Below are positions 8,620-16,879 of a DNA stretch of 64,000 nt, in pieces. The stretch is taken from contig JAZLGR010000003.1 in the NCBI GenBank assembly GCA_045616445.1, positions 1-64,000 of the forward strand, read 5' to 3'. The notes under the pieces were generated by a model, which made no database searches, was not told where the DNA came from, and worked only from the letters and a program-made list of their open reading frames with translations. The stretch comes from Fimousia sp045616445 (GTDB taxonomy: Bacteria; Bacillota; Clostridia; Lachnospirales; Lachnospiraceae). Positions within the stretch are counted from its first letter, which is position 1; every line of letters begins with the position of its first letter. The position numbers and the translations under genes are program-made.

Positions 8620-8641
8620 AAATGGCTTAAATAAGCCATTT
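8620..8641. repeat. Perfect 10-bp inverted repeat in the gap upstream region
   Basis: AAATGGCTTA-AA-TAAGCCATTT forms a 10-bp stem with a 2-nt centre. It could be a weak terminator for transcripts begun further upstream, or a protein-binding site. It lies in the 370-bp region between the divergent PHP and gap genes. Confidence 0.5.
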
Positions 8642-8753
8642 TCTGCACATTTTATATGATTATTGAACAAATAACGGGTAAAAAATAGAACAAAAAACAC
8701 AAAAAAAGGGACGGATTGCACATTGTATACATAAATATATTACAAAAATATAC

Positions 8754-8809
8754 TTGAATTTTCATGTGAAATTCGATAAAATATGTATAAAGTTTGACAT
8801 GCGAATGTC
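8754..8809 (+). promoter_or_regulatory. gap promoter and leader hairpin
   Basis: TTGAAT at 8754-8759, a 17-bp spacer and TAAAAT at 8777-8782 form a promoter. The leader then contains a small hairpin GACAT-GCGA-ATGTC at 8796-8809 near the expected transcript 5' end, which may stabilise the mRNA. Confidence 0.65.
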
Positions 8810-8855
8810 GAGCGGTAATCTATTCTTTATAAAAGACTTTAGGAGGAATTATAAG

Positions 8856-9869
8856 ATGGCAGTAAAAGTTGCAATCAATGGTTTTGGACGTATCGGACGT
8901 CTTGCTTTCAGACAGATGTTTGGAGCAGAAGGTTATGAAGTAGTAGCAATCAACGATTTAACATCTCCAAAAATGTTAGCTCACTTATTAAAATATGACT
9001 CTTCTCAGGGTAAATATGACAAAGCTGACACAGTAACAGCTGGAGAAGATTCTATCACAGTTGATGGAAAAGAAATCAAAATCTACGCTAAAGCTAACGC
9101 TGAAGAACTTCCATGGGGAGAAATCGGTGTTGACGTTGTTTTAGAATGTACAGGTTTCTATACATCTAAAGCTAAAGCTGAAGCTCACGTTAAAGCAGGC
9201 GCTCGTAAAGTTGTTATCTCTGCACCAGCAGGAAACGACCTTCCAACAATCGTTTACAACGTAAACCACACAGAATTAAAACCTGAAGATACAGTTATCT
9301 CTGCAGCTTCTTGTACAACAAACTGTTTAGCACCTATGGCTAAAGCTCTTAACGACTTAGCTCCAATCAAATCCGGTATCATGTGTACAATCCACGCTTA
9401 CACAGGTGACCAGATGACTCTTGATGGACCACAGCGTAAAGGTGACTTAAGAAGATCTCGTGCAGCAGCAGTTAACATCGTACCTAACTCCACAGGTGCT
9501 GCTAAAGCTATCGGTTTAGTTATCCCAGAATTAAACGGCAAATTAATCGGTGCTGCTCAGCGTGTTCCTACACCAACAGGTTCCACAACAATCTTAACAG
9601 CAGTTGTTGAAGGCGCTCCAACAGTAGACGAAATCAATGCAGCTATGAAAGCAGCAGCTACAGAATCTTTCGGATACAACACAGACGAAATCGTTTCTTC
9701 TGATATCGTTGGTATGAGATTTGGTTCTTTATTCGATGCTACACAGACAATGGTTTGCCCATTAGACAATGGTACATCTGAAGTACAGGTTGTTTCTTGG
9801 TATGACAACGAAAACTCTTACACATCTCAGATGGTAAGAACAATCAAATACTTCTCTGAATTAGCATAA
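8856..9869 (+). CDS. gap: Glyceraldehyde-3-phosphate dehydrogenase
   Basis: NAD-dependent glycolytic GAPDH of 337 residues. The N-terminal Rossmann motif INGFGRIGR, the catalytic SCTTNC and the C-terminal WYDNE segment are all present. I chose the ATG at 8856, preceded by AGGAGG at 8841-8846, over an in-frame extension to 8754 that would run through the promoter. Codon use is strongly biased (GCT, AAC, TTC, CGT), as expected for a highly expressed gene. It is first in the gap-pgk-tpiA cluster but is followed by a strong terminator-like hairpin. Confidence 0.97.
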   Translation: MAVKVAINGFGRIGRLAFRQMFGAEGYEVVAINDLTSPKMLAHLLKYDSSQGKYDKADTVTAGEDSITVDGKEIKIYAKANAEELPWGEIGVDVVLECTGFYTSKAKAEAHVKAGARKVVISAPAGNDLPTIVYNVNHTELKPEDTVISAASCTTNCLAPMAKALNDLAPIKSGIMCTIHAYTGDQMTLDGPQRKGDLRRSRAAAVNIVPNSTGAAKAIGLVIPELNGKLIGAAQRVPTPTGSTTILTAVVEGAPTVDEINAAMKAAATESFGYNTDEIVSSDIVGMRFGSLFDATQTMVCPLDNGTSEVQVVSWYDNENSYTSQMVRTIKYFSELA

Positions 9870-9899
9870 TTCGATTTTTCAGGAATAAATTGATCCAGT

Positions 9900-9932
9900 A
9901 AGGGTCCGGCTCTTAGGGCCGGACCCTTTTAT
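9900..9932 (+). terminator. Terminator between gap and pgk
   Basis: AGGGTCCGGC-TCTTAGG-GCCGGACCCTTTT is a GC-rich 10-bp stem followed by T residues. No convincing promoter follows before pgk, so partial read-through probably sets a gap excess over pgk and tpiA. Confidence 0.9.
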
Positions 9933-10005
9933 TCGTTTTATTGAATTTGATATGTAATTTTTAAAAGGTAAGAATTTAAATAATTTCCACAGGAGGAAAC
10001 ATAAC

Positions 10006-11199
10006 ATGCTTAACAAAAAATCTGTTGATGATATCAACGTAAAAGGCAAAAAAGTTTTAGTTCGTTGCGACTTTAACGTACCATTACAGGGTGGCAAAAT
10101 CACAGACGAAACTCGTCTTGTAGCTGCTCTTCCTACAATCAAAAAATTAATCGCTGACGGTGGTCAGATCATCCTTTGCTCTCACTTAGGAAAAGTTAAA
10201 ACAGAAGAAGATTATGAAACAAAAACATTAGCACCTGTTGCAGCTCGTATGGCTGAATTATTAGGACAGGAAGTAGTTTTCGCAGCTGACAAAGAAGTTG
10301 TTGGTGAAAATGCTAAAGCTGCTGTAGCTGCTATGAAAGATGGCGATGTTGTTTTATTAGAAAATACACGTTTCCGCAAAGAAGAAACAAAATGTGGCGA
10401 AGAATTCTCTAAAGATTTAGCTTCTTTATGTGAAGTATTCGTTAATGACGCTTTCGGTACAGCTCACCGTGCACACTGCTCTAACGTAGGTGTTACAAAA
10501 TTCGTTGACACAGCTGTAGTTGGTTACTTAATGCAGAAAGAAATCGATTTCTTAGGAAACGCAGTTAACAACCCAGTTAGACCTATGGTTGCTATCTTAG
10601 GTGGTGCTAAAGTATCCTCCAAGATTTCCGTAATCGAAAACTTACTTGAAAAAGTAGACACAATCATCATCGGTGGTGGTATGTCTTACACATTCGCTAA
10701 AGCTCAGGGTAAAGAAGTTGGTAATTCCTTATTAGAAGCTGATTACTTAGATTACGCTTTAGACATGATCAAAAAAGCTGAAGAAAAAGGTGTTAAATTC
10801 TTATTACCAGTAGATACAGTAGTAACAAAAGAATTCGCTGCTGATGCTGAATGCAGAGTAGTAGAAGGTTCTATGGACGCTGACGAAATGGGTATGGATA
10901 TCGGACCTAAGACACGTGAATTATACGCAGCAGCTGTTAAAGAAGCTAAAACAGTTGTTTGGAATGGACCTATGGGCGTATTCGAATTCCCAAGATTCGC
11001 TGAAGGTACAATCGCAGTAGCTCAGGCTATGGCTGATACAGATGCTACAACAATCATCGGTGGTGGTGATTCCGCAGCAGCTTGTAACCAGTTAGGATTT
11101 GGCGACAAGATGAGCCACATCTCTACAGGTGGTGGAGCTTCCCTTGAATTCTTAGAAGGTAAAGAATTACCAGGTGTAGCTGCAGCTAACGATAAATAG
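10006..11199 (+). CDS. pgk: Phosphoglycerate kinase
   Basis: A 397-residue glycolytic kinase that makes ATP from 1,3-bisphosphoglycerate. Visible motifs are VLVRCDFNVP near residue 17, SHLGK near 62, and the nucleotide-binding GGGDSAAA near 354. AGGAGG lies 10 bp before the ATG. Codon bias is strong, like gap. It is followed by a hairpin and then tpiA, which is probably cotranscribed. Confidence 0.97.
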   Translation: MLNKKSVDDINVKGKKVLVRCDFNVPLQGGKITDETRLVAALPTIKKLIADGGQIILCSHLGKVKTEEDYETKTLAPVAARMAELLGQEVVFAADKEVVGENAKAAVAAMKDGDVVLLENTRFRKEETKCGEEFSKDLASLCEVFVNDAFGTAHRAHCSNVGVTKFVDTAVVGYLMQKEIDFLGNAVNNPVRPMVAILGGAKVSSKISVIENLLEKVDTIIIGGGMSYTFAKAQGKEVGNSLLEADYLDYALDMIKKAEEKGVKFLLPVDTVVTKEFAADAECRVVEGSMDADEMGMDIGPKTRELYAAAVKEAKTVVWNGPMGVFEFPRFAEGTIAVAQAMADTDATTIIGGGDSAAACNQLGFGDKMSHISTGGGASLEFLEGKELPGVAAANDK

Positions 11200-11238
11200 G
11201 CTGAAGGTATTTCAATTATTTAAAAATTGAATTTATTG

Positions 11239-11262
11239 CCTGCTCTCGTTCGTGAGAGCAGG
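11239..11262 (+). other. Intercistronic stem-loop between pgk and tpiA
   Basis: CCTGCTCTC-GTTCGT-GAGAGCAGG forms a 9-bp stem without a following T run. It is more likely an mRNA processing or stability element than a terminator. Confidence 0.6.
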
Positions 11263-11301
11263 TGTGTAAAAATATATTAATGTATTACAAGGAGAAAAGA
11301 C

Positions 11302-12048
11302 ATGCGTAAAACAATCGTTGCTGGAAACTGGAAAATGAACAAAACTCCAAGTGAAGCAGTAGAATTAATCAACACATTAAAACCATTAGTAGCATCTGAC
11401 GATGTAGACGTAGTATTCTGCGTACCTGCAATCGACATCACTGTTGCTGTAGAAGCTGCTAAAGGATCTAACATCGCAATCGGTGCTGAAAACATGTACT
11501 TTGAAGAAAGCGGCGCTTACACAGGCGAAATCTCCCCTGCTATGTTAGTTGACGCTGGTGTTAAATATGTTGTAATCGGACATTCTGAAAGAAGAGAATA
11601 TTTCGCAGAAACAGATGAAACAGTTAACAAAAAAGTAGTTAAAGCTATCGAACATGGTATCACACCTATCCTTTGCTGTGGTGAAACATTAACACAGAGA
11701 GAACAGGGTGTTACAATCGATTTCGTACGTCAGCAGATCAAAATCGCTTTACAGAACGTAACAGCTGATCAGGCTAAAGGCGTTGTAATCGCTTACGAAC
11801 CAATCTGGGCTATCGGTACTGGTGTTGTTGCTACAACAGAACAGGCTCAGGAAGTTTGTGCAGCTATCCGTGTATTAATCGGTGAAATCTATGACGAAGC
11901 TACAGCAGAAGCTATCCGTATCCAGTACGGTGGATCTGTATCCGCAGCTAGCGCTCCAGAATTATTTGCTCAGCCAGATATCGATGGTGGTTTAGTTGGT
12001 GGTGCTTCCCTTAAACCAGACTTCGGCAAAATCGTTAACTACAAATAA
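11302..12048 (+). CDS. tpiA: Triosephosphate isomerase
   Basis: A 248-residue TIM barrel that interconverts dihydroxyacetone phosphate and glyceraldehyde 3-phosphate. The start GNWKMN, the catalytic histidine in IGHSERR, the glutamate in AYEPIWAIGTG and the GGS phosphate loop YGGSV are present. AAGGAG precedes the ATG. Codon use is strongly biased. It is the last gene of the gap-pgk-tpiA cluster. Confidence 0.97.
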   Translation: MRKTIVAGNWKMNKTPSEAVELINTLKPLVASDDVDVVFCVPAIDITVAVEAAKGSNIAIGAENMYFEESGAYTGEISPAMLVDAGVKYVVIGHSERREYFAETDETVNKKVVKAIEHGITPILCCGETLTQREQGVTIDFVRQQIKIALQNVTADQAKGVVIAYEPIWAIGTGVVATTEQAQEVCAAIRVLIGEIYDEATAEAIRIQYGGSVSAASAPELFAQPDIDGGLVGGASLKPDFGKIVNYK

Positions 12049-12081
12049 TTAGAAATAATTTTTGAAATTAACAAATATAAA

Positions 12082-12116
12082 AAACCACATCACTTTATGT
12101 GATGTGGTTTTCTTTT
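12082..12116 (+). terminator. Terminator after tpiA
   Basis: AAACCACATCAC-TTTAT-GTGATGTGGTTT followed by TCTTTT. Confidence 0.9.
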
Positions 12117-12155
12117 GGTTCAAAGATGATGTTTTTGTAAATCTCTATACAATGC

Positions 12156-12821
12156 TTAATCCGTAATTCTTATAACAACTTTATACGTATCATCTCTCAT
12201 GGCACAAGCCATTGCTTCGTCAAAGTCGTGATAGTCATAAATATCTTCGATGAATGGACTTGGATCGAAGATTCCTTTGTTTAACAGCTGAATGGCCTGC
12301 CAGAAGGTCTTGAATGATCCATTTAACGCACCGGTGATATTCTTCTGGGTGGAATGGATGTGGCCAAGGTTCACTTCTACAGGTGTATTTGGATGGAGGG
12401 AAGAGAACATCACGACTGTACCGCTTGGCATGCAGCATGCGATGGCATCACCTGCTGGTTCTGGATTAGGTGTGGCGCAGAATACGGTTTTTACGCCCAG
12501 TCCATCGGTAAGCTTCATCACTTCAGTTACAAGATCCTGTGTGGAAGGGTCAATCGCATAAGCGGCACCGTGGGCAAGGGCATTCTCGCGGCGGTCTGCT
12601 TTTGGCTCTGATACAGTGACACGCACGCCTTTGAGCTGAACGAGAAGCACATGGAGAAATCCCATAGGGCCAGCCCCGATGACACGCACGTCGTTGATGC
12701 AGATGGCGGCAGCATGTACACGAATCAGCACTTCATCATATTCAAGATCACGAAGTGGAATCTCAGTAATCTTCACATCATAGGGTTTATTGATCAATAA
12801 TACTTTATTTGTTTTTTCCAT
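12156..12821 (-). pseudogene. Zinc-type alcohol/sorbitol dehydrogenase family (MDR) with internal deletion
   Basis: The 221-residue reading frame aligns to both ends of a medium-chain dehydrogenase but not the middle. Residues 1-45 are the normal MDR N-terminus (EVLIRVHAAAIC), then the sequence jumps to the Rossmann motif VIGAGPMG near residue 48. About 110-120 residues are missing, including the catalytic zinc ligands and the structural zinc lobe. The usual CGTD motif reads CIND at the junction. The deletion is in frame, so a protein could still be made, but dehydrogenase activity is unlikely. No close neighbour suggests a pathway. Confidence 0.8.
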
Positions 12822-12945
12822 AGTTTTACCTCATTTTTATAAATGCATAATAGATCTTTTACTAAACTATAACATAATAGAACGGTTAGAAATACTAAAA
12901 AAGTGCTATAATATTAGTGCAAATATTGTATTAGGAGATGATACT

Positions 12946-13584
12946 ATGATTTCAGAAGAAAAAATGCAAATGTTAACGGCACAGATGGCAGATGAGATGA
13001 ATGAAGTACAGCTCGATTTTCGATGCCAGATGACCCTTCCATATATCATGAATGCAATCAAAGAAATCGATCGAAAACTTTCTGAAGAATTAGGATATGA
13101 GGTCATCGAATTCTGCAAATGGAGAATCAAATCTCCGGAAAGTATTGTTAAGAAGCTGCTTCGAAGAAATGTGGAACCAACCTTTGAGAACGCCATGGTC
13201 AGTATCAATGATATTGTAGGCATCCGCGTGGTAACCTTCCTTTACGAAGATATTTACCGTGTGTTGGAGGAACTAAAGAAAGTGGAAGGTATCCGCATCC
13301 GAAATATCAAAGACTATGTAAAACATCCAAAACCATCTGGATACCGAAGTGTGCATGTAATCATGGACCTTGTGTTAGGAGAATCCACCATCGGAATGGA
13401 ACTTCAGATTCGCTCCGCGGCCATGAATTACTGGTCTGTGCTGCAACACATGATTTTCTATAAATCTGAAAAAACCGGATCGGATATGGAAGCTATTGAG
13501 AAGGAACTTGCTAAATGTTCACAGGACATTGCTGAAATTGATAAGCGAATGAGAAAGATGCACGATCTGATTGATCAGATGTGA
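12946..13584 (+). CDS. Small alarmone synthetase, RelA/SpoT domain (GTP pyrophosphokinase)
   Basis: A 212-residue single-domain (p)ppGpp synthetase. The RelA_SpoT motifs are visible: the segment INDIVGIRVV near residue 87, KPSGYRSVHV near 127, and ELQIRS near 150. There is no HD hydrolase or TGS/ACT domain, so it is a stand-alone synthetase like YjbM or YwaC. I chose the ATG at 12946, with TTAGGAG upstream and TATAAT at 12907-12912; a longer frame from 12790 would overlap the divergent dehydrogenase remnant. A helical tail probably mediates oligomerisation. Confidence 0.88.
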   Translation: MISEEKMQMLTAQMADEMNEVQLDFRCQMTLPYIMNAIKEIDRKLSEELGYEVIEFCKWRIKSPESIVKKLLRRNVEPTFENAMVSINDIVGIRVVTFLYEDIYRVLEELKKVEGIRIRNIKDYVKHPKPSGYRSVHVIMDLVLGESTIGMELQIRSAAMNYWSVLQHMIFYKSEKTGSDMEAIEKELAKCSQDIAEIDKRMRKMHDLIDQM

Positions 13585-13610
13585 TGGAAACATTTGCCGA
13601 CTGAGATAAC

Positions 13611-13648
13611 ACACCCTTGTCTGTTTTTGGACGAGGGTGTTAATTTTT
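13611..13648 (+). terminator. Terminator after the alarmone synthetase gene
   Basis: ACACCCTTGTC-TGTTTTTG-GACGAGGGTGT followed by TAATTTTT. Confidence 0.85.
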
Positions 13649-13780
13649 ACCTATAAATGGAAATAACTGTTGACTATGGAATTAGAAAACAGTAGTATAT
13701 TAGTTACAGAAAATGACAATGTAAAAGAGGGGACATTTGTTTTTTTCTGTAAAATCATTTATAATTAAAGGAGAAGTTAT

Positions 13781-14755
13781 ATGACAAAAAAGAAATCATT
13801 AGAAGAACTAACATTGATGGATCGATTCTTGTTTAATGAGGTTATGGAAGATCCAGAAAATTTACAAACATTATTAGAGATTATTCTTGGAAAACCGATT
13901 CATTTGCCTGAATCACCACAGTCTGAACGTGAAATCAGAACTTCACCATTGAAAAGATATATCAAAGTAGATGTATGGTCCGAAGACGATGAAGGGAATA
14001 TTTATGATGCTGAGGTTCAGAAAGAGAATACTAAGAATATTCCAAAGCGAAGTCGATATTATCAGGGAGTGATTGACAGCAAGTTGCTTAAACCTGGAGA
14101 AGTTGATTTTAATCGTATTCCTGATGTGTATATTATTATTATCGCATCATTTGATTTGTTCGGATATGGAAAGTATATGTATTCTTTTCGAATGATAGAT
14201 AAGAATAATCCAGACAATGTTTTAGATGATGGGGCAACCAGATTGTTTTTAAATACACGTGGAACCAATGACGATGAGGTTTCACCAGATTTGATAGAGC
14301 TGCTTCATTATATGGAGCATACGAATGAAGACGCTGAAAAGCCTTCTTCCAATGATTCTTTGAAAAAGCTAAAAGACCGCGTAAAGTCGGTTCAGCAGGA
14401 TGCGGAAGTGAGTGTGAGATTTATGCAGGCATGGGAAGAAAAAATCTTGTTTGAAAAAAGAGCATTAGAAAAAGGTTTGAAGGAAGGTCGTGAAAAAGGT
14501 CTGCAGGAAGGTCGTGAAAAAGGTCTGCTGGAGGGACGTGCGGAAGGACGTGCAGAAGGACGTGCAGAAGGACGTGCAGAAGGACGTGCAGAAGGACGTG
14601 CAGAAGGACGTGCAGAAGGACGTGCAGAAGGGAAGGCATTGATGAAACAACTTGCAGAGCAACTTCATGCAGATCATAGAGATGAATTAATTTCAGATAT
14701 TATTTTTGATGATGAGCTCTTTGAACAGTTATTAAAAGAATATAAATTGGTTTAG
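13781..14755 (+). CDS. Rpn-family / PD-(D/E)XK nuclease transposase-like protein with RAEG tandem repeats
   Basis: A 324-residue protein of the Rpn / PDDEXK_2 family. The nuclease-like core is in the first ~170 residues: D67-containing strand (YIKVDVWSEDDEG) and the AEVQKEN strand giving the D...ExQ signature, then SRYYQGVID. These proteins resemble transposases but usually have no inverted repeats, and I see none here; Rpn homologues promote recombination or act in phage defence. The C-terminal hinge is a run of eight EGRA units encoded by 12-bp repeats. A possible promoter is TTGACT (13670-13675), 17 bp, TAGTAT. Confidence 0.82.
   Translation: MTKKKSLEELTLMDRFLFNEVMEDPENLQTLLEIILGKPIHLPESPQSEREIRTSPLKRYIKVDVWSEDDEGNIYDAEVQKENTKNIPKRSRYYQGVIDSKLLKPGEVDFNRIPDVYIIIIASFDLFGYGKYMYSFRMIDKNNPDNVLDDGATRLFLNTRGTNDDEVSPDLIELLHYMEHTNEDAEKPSSNDSLKKLKDRVKSVQQDAEVSVRFMQAWEEKILFEKRALEKGLKEGREKGLQEGREKGLLEGRAEGRAEGRAEGRAEGRAEGRAEGRAEGRAEGKALMKQLAEQLHADHRDELISDIIFDDELFEQLLKEYKLV
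14531..14638 (+). repeat. 12-bp tandem repeat array inside the Rpn-family gene
   Basis: Nine 12-bp units of the form GAAGGACGTGCA (first and last variant) encode EGRA repeated eight times and then EGKA. Two imperfect 24-bp units encoding EGREKGLQ-type repeats lie immediately upstream (about 14482-14530). All units keep the frame, so copy-number changes would alter linker length without breaking the protein. Confidence 0.9.
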
Positions 14756-14763
14756 GATGATGG

Positions 14764-14796
14764 TCCCCGATTTCATAGTTTGATTTCGGGGATTTA
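14764..14796 (+). terminator. Terminator after the Rpn-family gene
   Basis: TCCCCGA at 14764-14770 pairs with TCGGGGA, followed by TTTATT. Confidence 0.7.
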
Positions 14797-14822
14797 TTGA
14801 TGGAGGAAATGTATAAAAATAC

Positions 14823-14870
14823 TTGAAATATTTGCTCTACAAATGTAAAATAAAAATAACTACAAATGTA
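14823..14870 (+). promoter_or_regulatory. BlaI-type promoter/operator region with two TACAAATGTA dyads
   Basis: TTGAAA (14823-14828), a 17-bp spacer and TAAAAT (14846-14851) form a promoter. Two identical TACAAATGTA dyads lie at 14838-14847, overlapping the -10, and at 14861-14870, over the expected start. They are 23 bp apart centre to centre. BlaI/MecI repressors bind TACA-N-TGTA dyads, and the next gene encodes such a repressor, so this is very likely its autoregulatory operator. Confidence 0.82.
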
Positions 14871-14910
14871 GAGTGAATTTTAGACTATATATGAATGACA
14901 AGGTGATTAT

Positions 14911-15291
14911 ATGAAAAATACAGAAATTAAGCGTCTTCCAGACAGTGAACTTGAAGTGATGCAGGTGATTTGGAATCAGGAGGCACCGGTTCCAAGAATT
15001 GTGGTGGAAGAGGAGATGAAGAAGATTCATCCAGTGGCACAGACTACCCTTCTTACCTATTTGACAAGACTTGCTGAAAAAGGATTTATTAAAGTCCAAA
15101 AGAGGGGGCGCAACAGTGAATATACACCGCTGATTCCACAGGTGGAATATCAGGCGAAGCAGAGCCAACAGTTCTTTGAGAGAATGTTCGGGGGGAATGT
15201 AGGAGCATTTGCCAACGCGTTGTGCGACAGCGGCATCAGCAAAGAAGATTTGCAGGAGTTGAAAGAACTGTTAGATCGAAATGAATTATAG
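14911..15291 (+). CDS. BlaI/MecI-family transcriptional repressor
   Basis: A 126-residue winged-helix repressor: the SELEVMQVIW helix at residues 11-20 and the recognition region VAQTTLLTYLTRLAEKG near 47-63 are typical of the family. The C-terminal half would dimerise and carry the site cleaved on signal transduction. It is followed by the M56 peptidase gene, the expected BlaR1-type partner. No beta-lactamase or penicillin-binding protein is nearby, so the regulated stress is unknown. Confidence 0.9.
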   Translation: MKNTEIKRLPDSELEVMQVIWNQEAPVPRIVVEEEMKKIHPVAQTTLLTYLTRLAEKGFIKVQKRGRNSEYTPLIPQVEYQAKQSQQFFERMFGGNVGAFANALCDSGISKEDLQELKELLDRNEL

Positions 15292-15355
15292 ATTGTAATG
15301 GATAGAAAAGATATGTGATGATTATAGAATTTCGTTTAGAATCGAGGTGAAATAT

Positions 15356-16837
15356 ATGGAAGTAACAGTACTTTATACGGTGTCGATTGGCGTGATCGCC
15401 TTTGCACTCAGTTGCTATCGATACATATTTAAGGACAGACCGAACAAACCTGGTCCATCCTCCAGAGGATATAATATGCTTTATTCCCCATGGTGTCTGT
15501 TTATCCTTCCACCATTTTTGATTGTATTTAAGTTTTTTGCAAATTTTGGAAGGGAGATAAAGGTAGATATTTTGTCTTTGCTGGTTAGCTCTGTCTTTTT
15601 TATTATGGTAACCATTATGATTTATTATGGTTGTCTGTTTGTGGTGACAAAATTGATGCGTGAAAAACTTTATGCAGATACCATGATTATCTTATGGATG
15701 TTACCAGGTCTGCTGTATTTTCGAATGATTAATGCAGATAGTGTAGAAGCATTTCTCGTCATTCCGGTTCCGGCAAAAGCTGCGATTGCAGTTTTGATTA
15801 TCTGGTTTGCAGGTTTTGTAGTAAAGTTTGGAAGAGCCTATCTTAGCCATAAAAGATTTGTGAAAGAAATCATGGAAGATGCCAGAGAGATTACAGCAGA
15901 TGCCATAGAGCAGACAATCTGGATTTTACGAAAAGAAATCGCTGAGATGTTACAGCAGAATCATGTGCTGCAGGAGAAACAGTTCAATCAGATCAGAGTA
16001 TATCGTTCTGGAAGAATCAGAACACCTCTTACCATTGGCTTTAGTTATGGCAGTGCGAAGATTATCTTACCTGAACGTGAATATACAAGAGAGGAGCTTT
16101 GTTGGATATTTAGACATGAATTGATCCATATCGTCAATCAGGATACATCCAATAAGCTGTTTATGACTCTTTGCAGCAGCTTGTTATGGTTTTTTCCTTT
16201 GTTTGAGTCTTTAACCAAGAAGGCATATGAAGATATTGAGCTTTCCTGTGATGAGGAGGTCCTTGGAGGAACCGATGAAGAGACGAAACGCTTTTATGGG
16301 AATCTGATTCTCCGTACGGCCGGAGAAAGCAGAGGATTTACATCCTGCCTTTCTGCCAATGCTTCATCCATGCGCTATCGCTTGCAGCGTATTATGAAGC
16401 CAGTTAAGAAAAATACAGGCAAAAGCATATTCATTATAACTTTGATGGCCATGATTTTAAGCTTAAGTTATGGTAATATTACTTTGGCGGTGAATCCAAA
16501 ACCGCTTAGTGAAGTAATTTTCCAGGAAGATGAAGAATATGAGATATATGATTGTATCATCGGTATAAAAAAAGTAGATATTCCAGCGGAAGATGTGAAG
16601 AAATTTCTGAATCAGACAGAAATCTATAAATTAGAAAAAGTGTATAATGCGAATACCTTTTATAATAATTTATCCATCACCTTGCGGCAGGATAGGCATG
16701 AGTATCACCTTCTTTTTGATGGGCATGAAGTAAGTTTTTGGGATCTGAATAACGATTATTACACATTCTATATACCGGAAGATAACTGGCAGATTGCCTG
16801 GAAGAAGCTTGGAATAGAACTGCCTGAATCGCTATAA
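15356..16837 (+). CDS. BlaR1-like M56 family membrane metallopeptidase
   Basis: A 493-residue integral membrane peptidase. Four or so hydrophobic segments span about residues 1-165, followed by the zinc motif HELIH (in the segment FRHELIHIVNQD) near 260, the downstream LSCDEEVL glutamate region, and another membrane segment near 360. The extracellular C-terminus is about 110 residues and has no penicillin-binding SxxK domain, unlike true BlaR1. I chose the ATG at 15356, with GAGGTG six bases upstream, over a GTG at 15347. With the BlaI-type repressor it forms a signal-transduction pair. Confidence 0.87.
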   Translation: MEVTVLYTVSIGVIAFALSCYRYIFKDRPNKPGPSSRGYNMLYSPWCLFILPPFLIVFKFFANFGREIKVDILSLLVSSVFFIMVTIMIYYGCLFVVTKLMREKLYADTMIILWMLPGLLYFRMINADSVEAFLVIPVPAKAAIAVLIIWFAGFVVKFGRAYLSHKRFVKEIMEDAREITADAIEQTIWILRKEIAEMLQQNHVLQEKQFNQIRVYRSGRIRTPLTIGFSYGSAKIILPEREYTREELCWIFRHELIHIVNQDTSNKLFMTLCSSLLWFFPLFESLTKKAYEDIELSCDEEVLGGTDEETKRFYGNLILRTAGESRGFTSCLSANASSMRYRLQRIMKPVKKNTGKSIFIITLMAMILSLSYGNITLAVNPKPLSEVIFQEDEEYEIYDCIIGIKKVDIPAEDVKKFLNQTEIYKLEKVYNANTFYNNLSITLRQDRHEYHLLFDGHEVSFWDLNNDYYTFYIPEDNWQIAWKKLGIELPESL

Positions 16838-16879
16838 AGGCTTTTAACATAAAATACAATATCAAGGAGATAAAACGAT

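Noticed and set aside
12790..12945. N-terminal extension of the alarmone synthetase
   Set aside because: The extension overlaps the divergent dehydrogenase start and lacks a ribosome site; the ATG at 12946 has one.
14531..14638. Possible CRISPR-like array
   Set aside because: Units are 12 bp, contiguous and in frame inside a gene, with no spacers.
14421..14677. Minus-strand frames of repeated HVLL and CTSF units
   Set aside because: They are the antisense of the 12-bp EGRA repeat and have no homology or ribosome site.
13781..14755. Insertion sequence call for the Rpn-family gene
   Set aside because: Family members look like transposases, but I find no terminal inverted repeats or target duplications.
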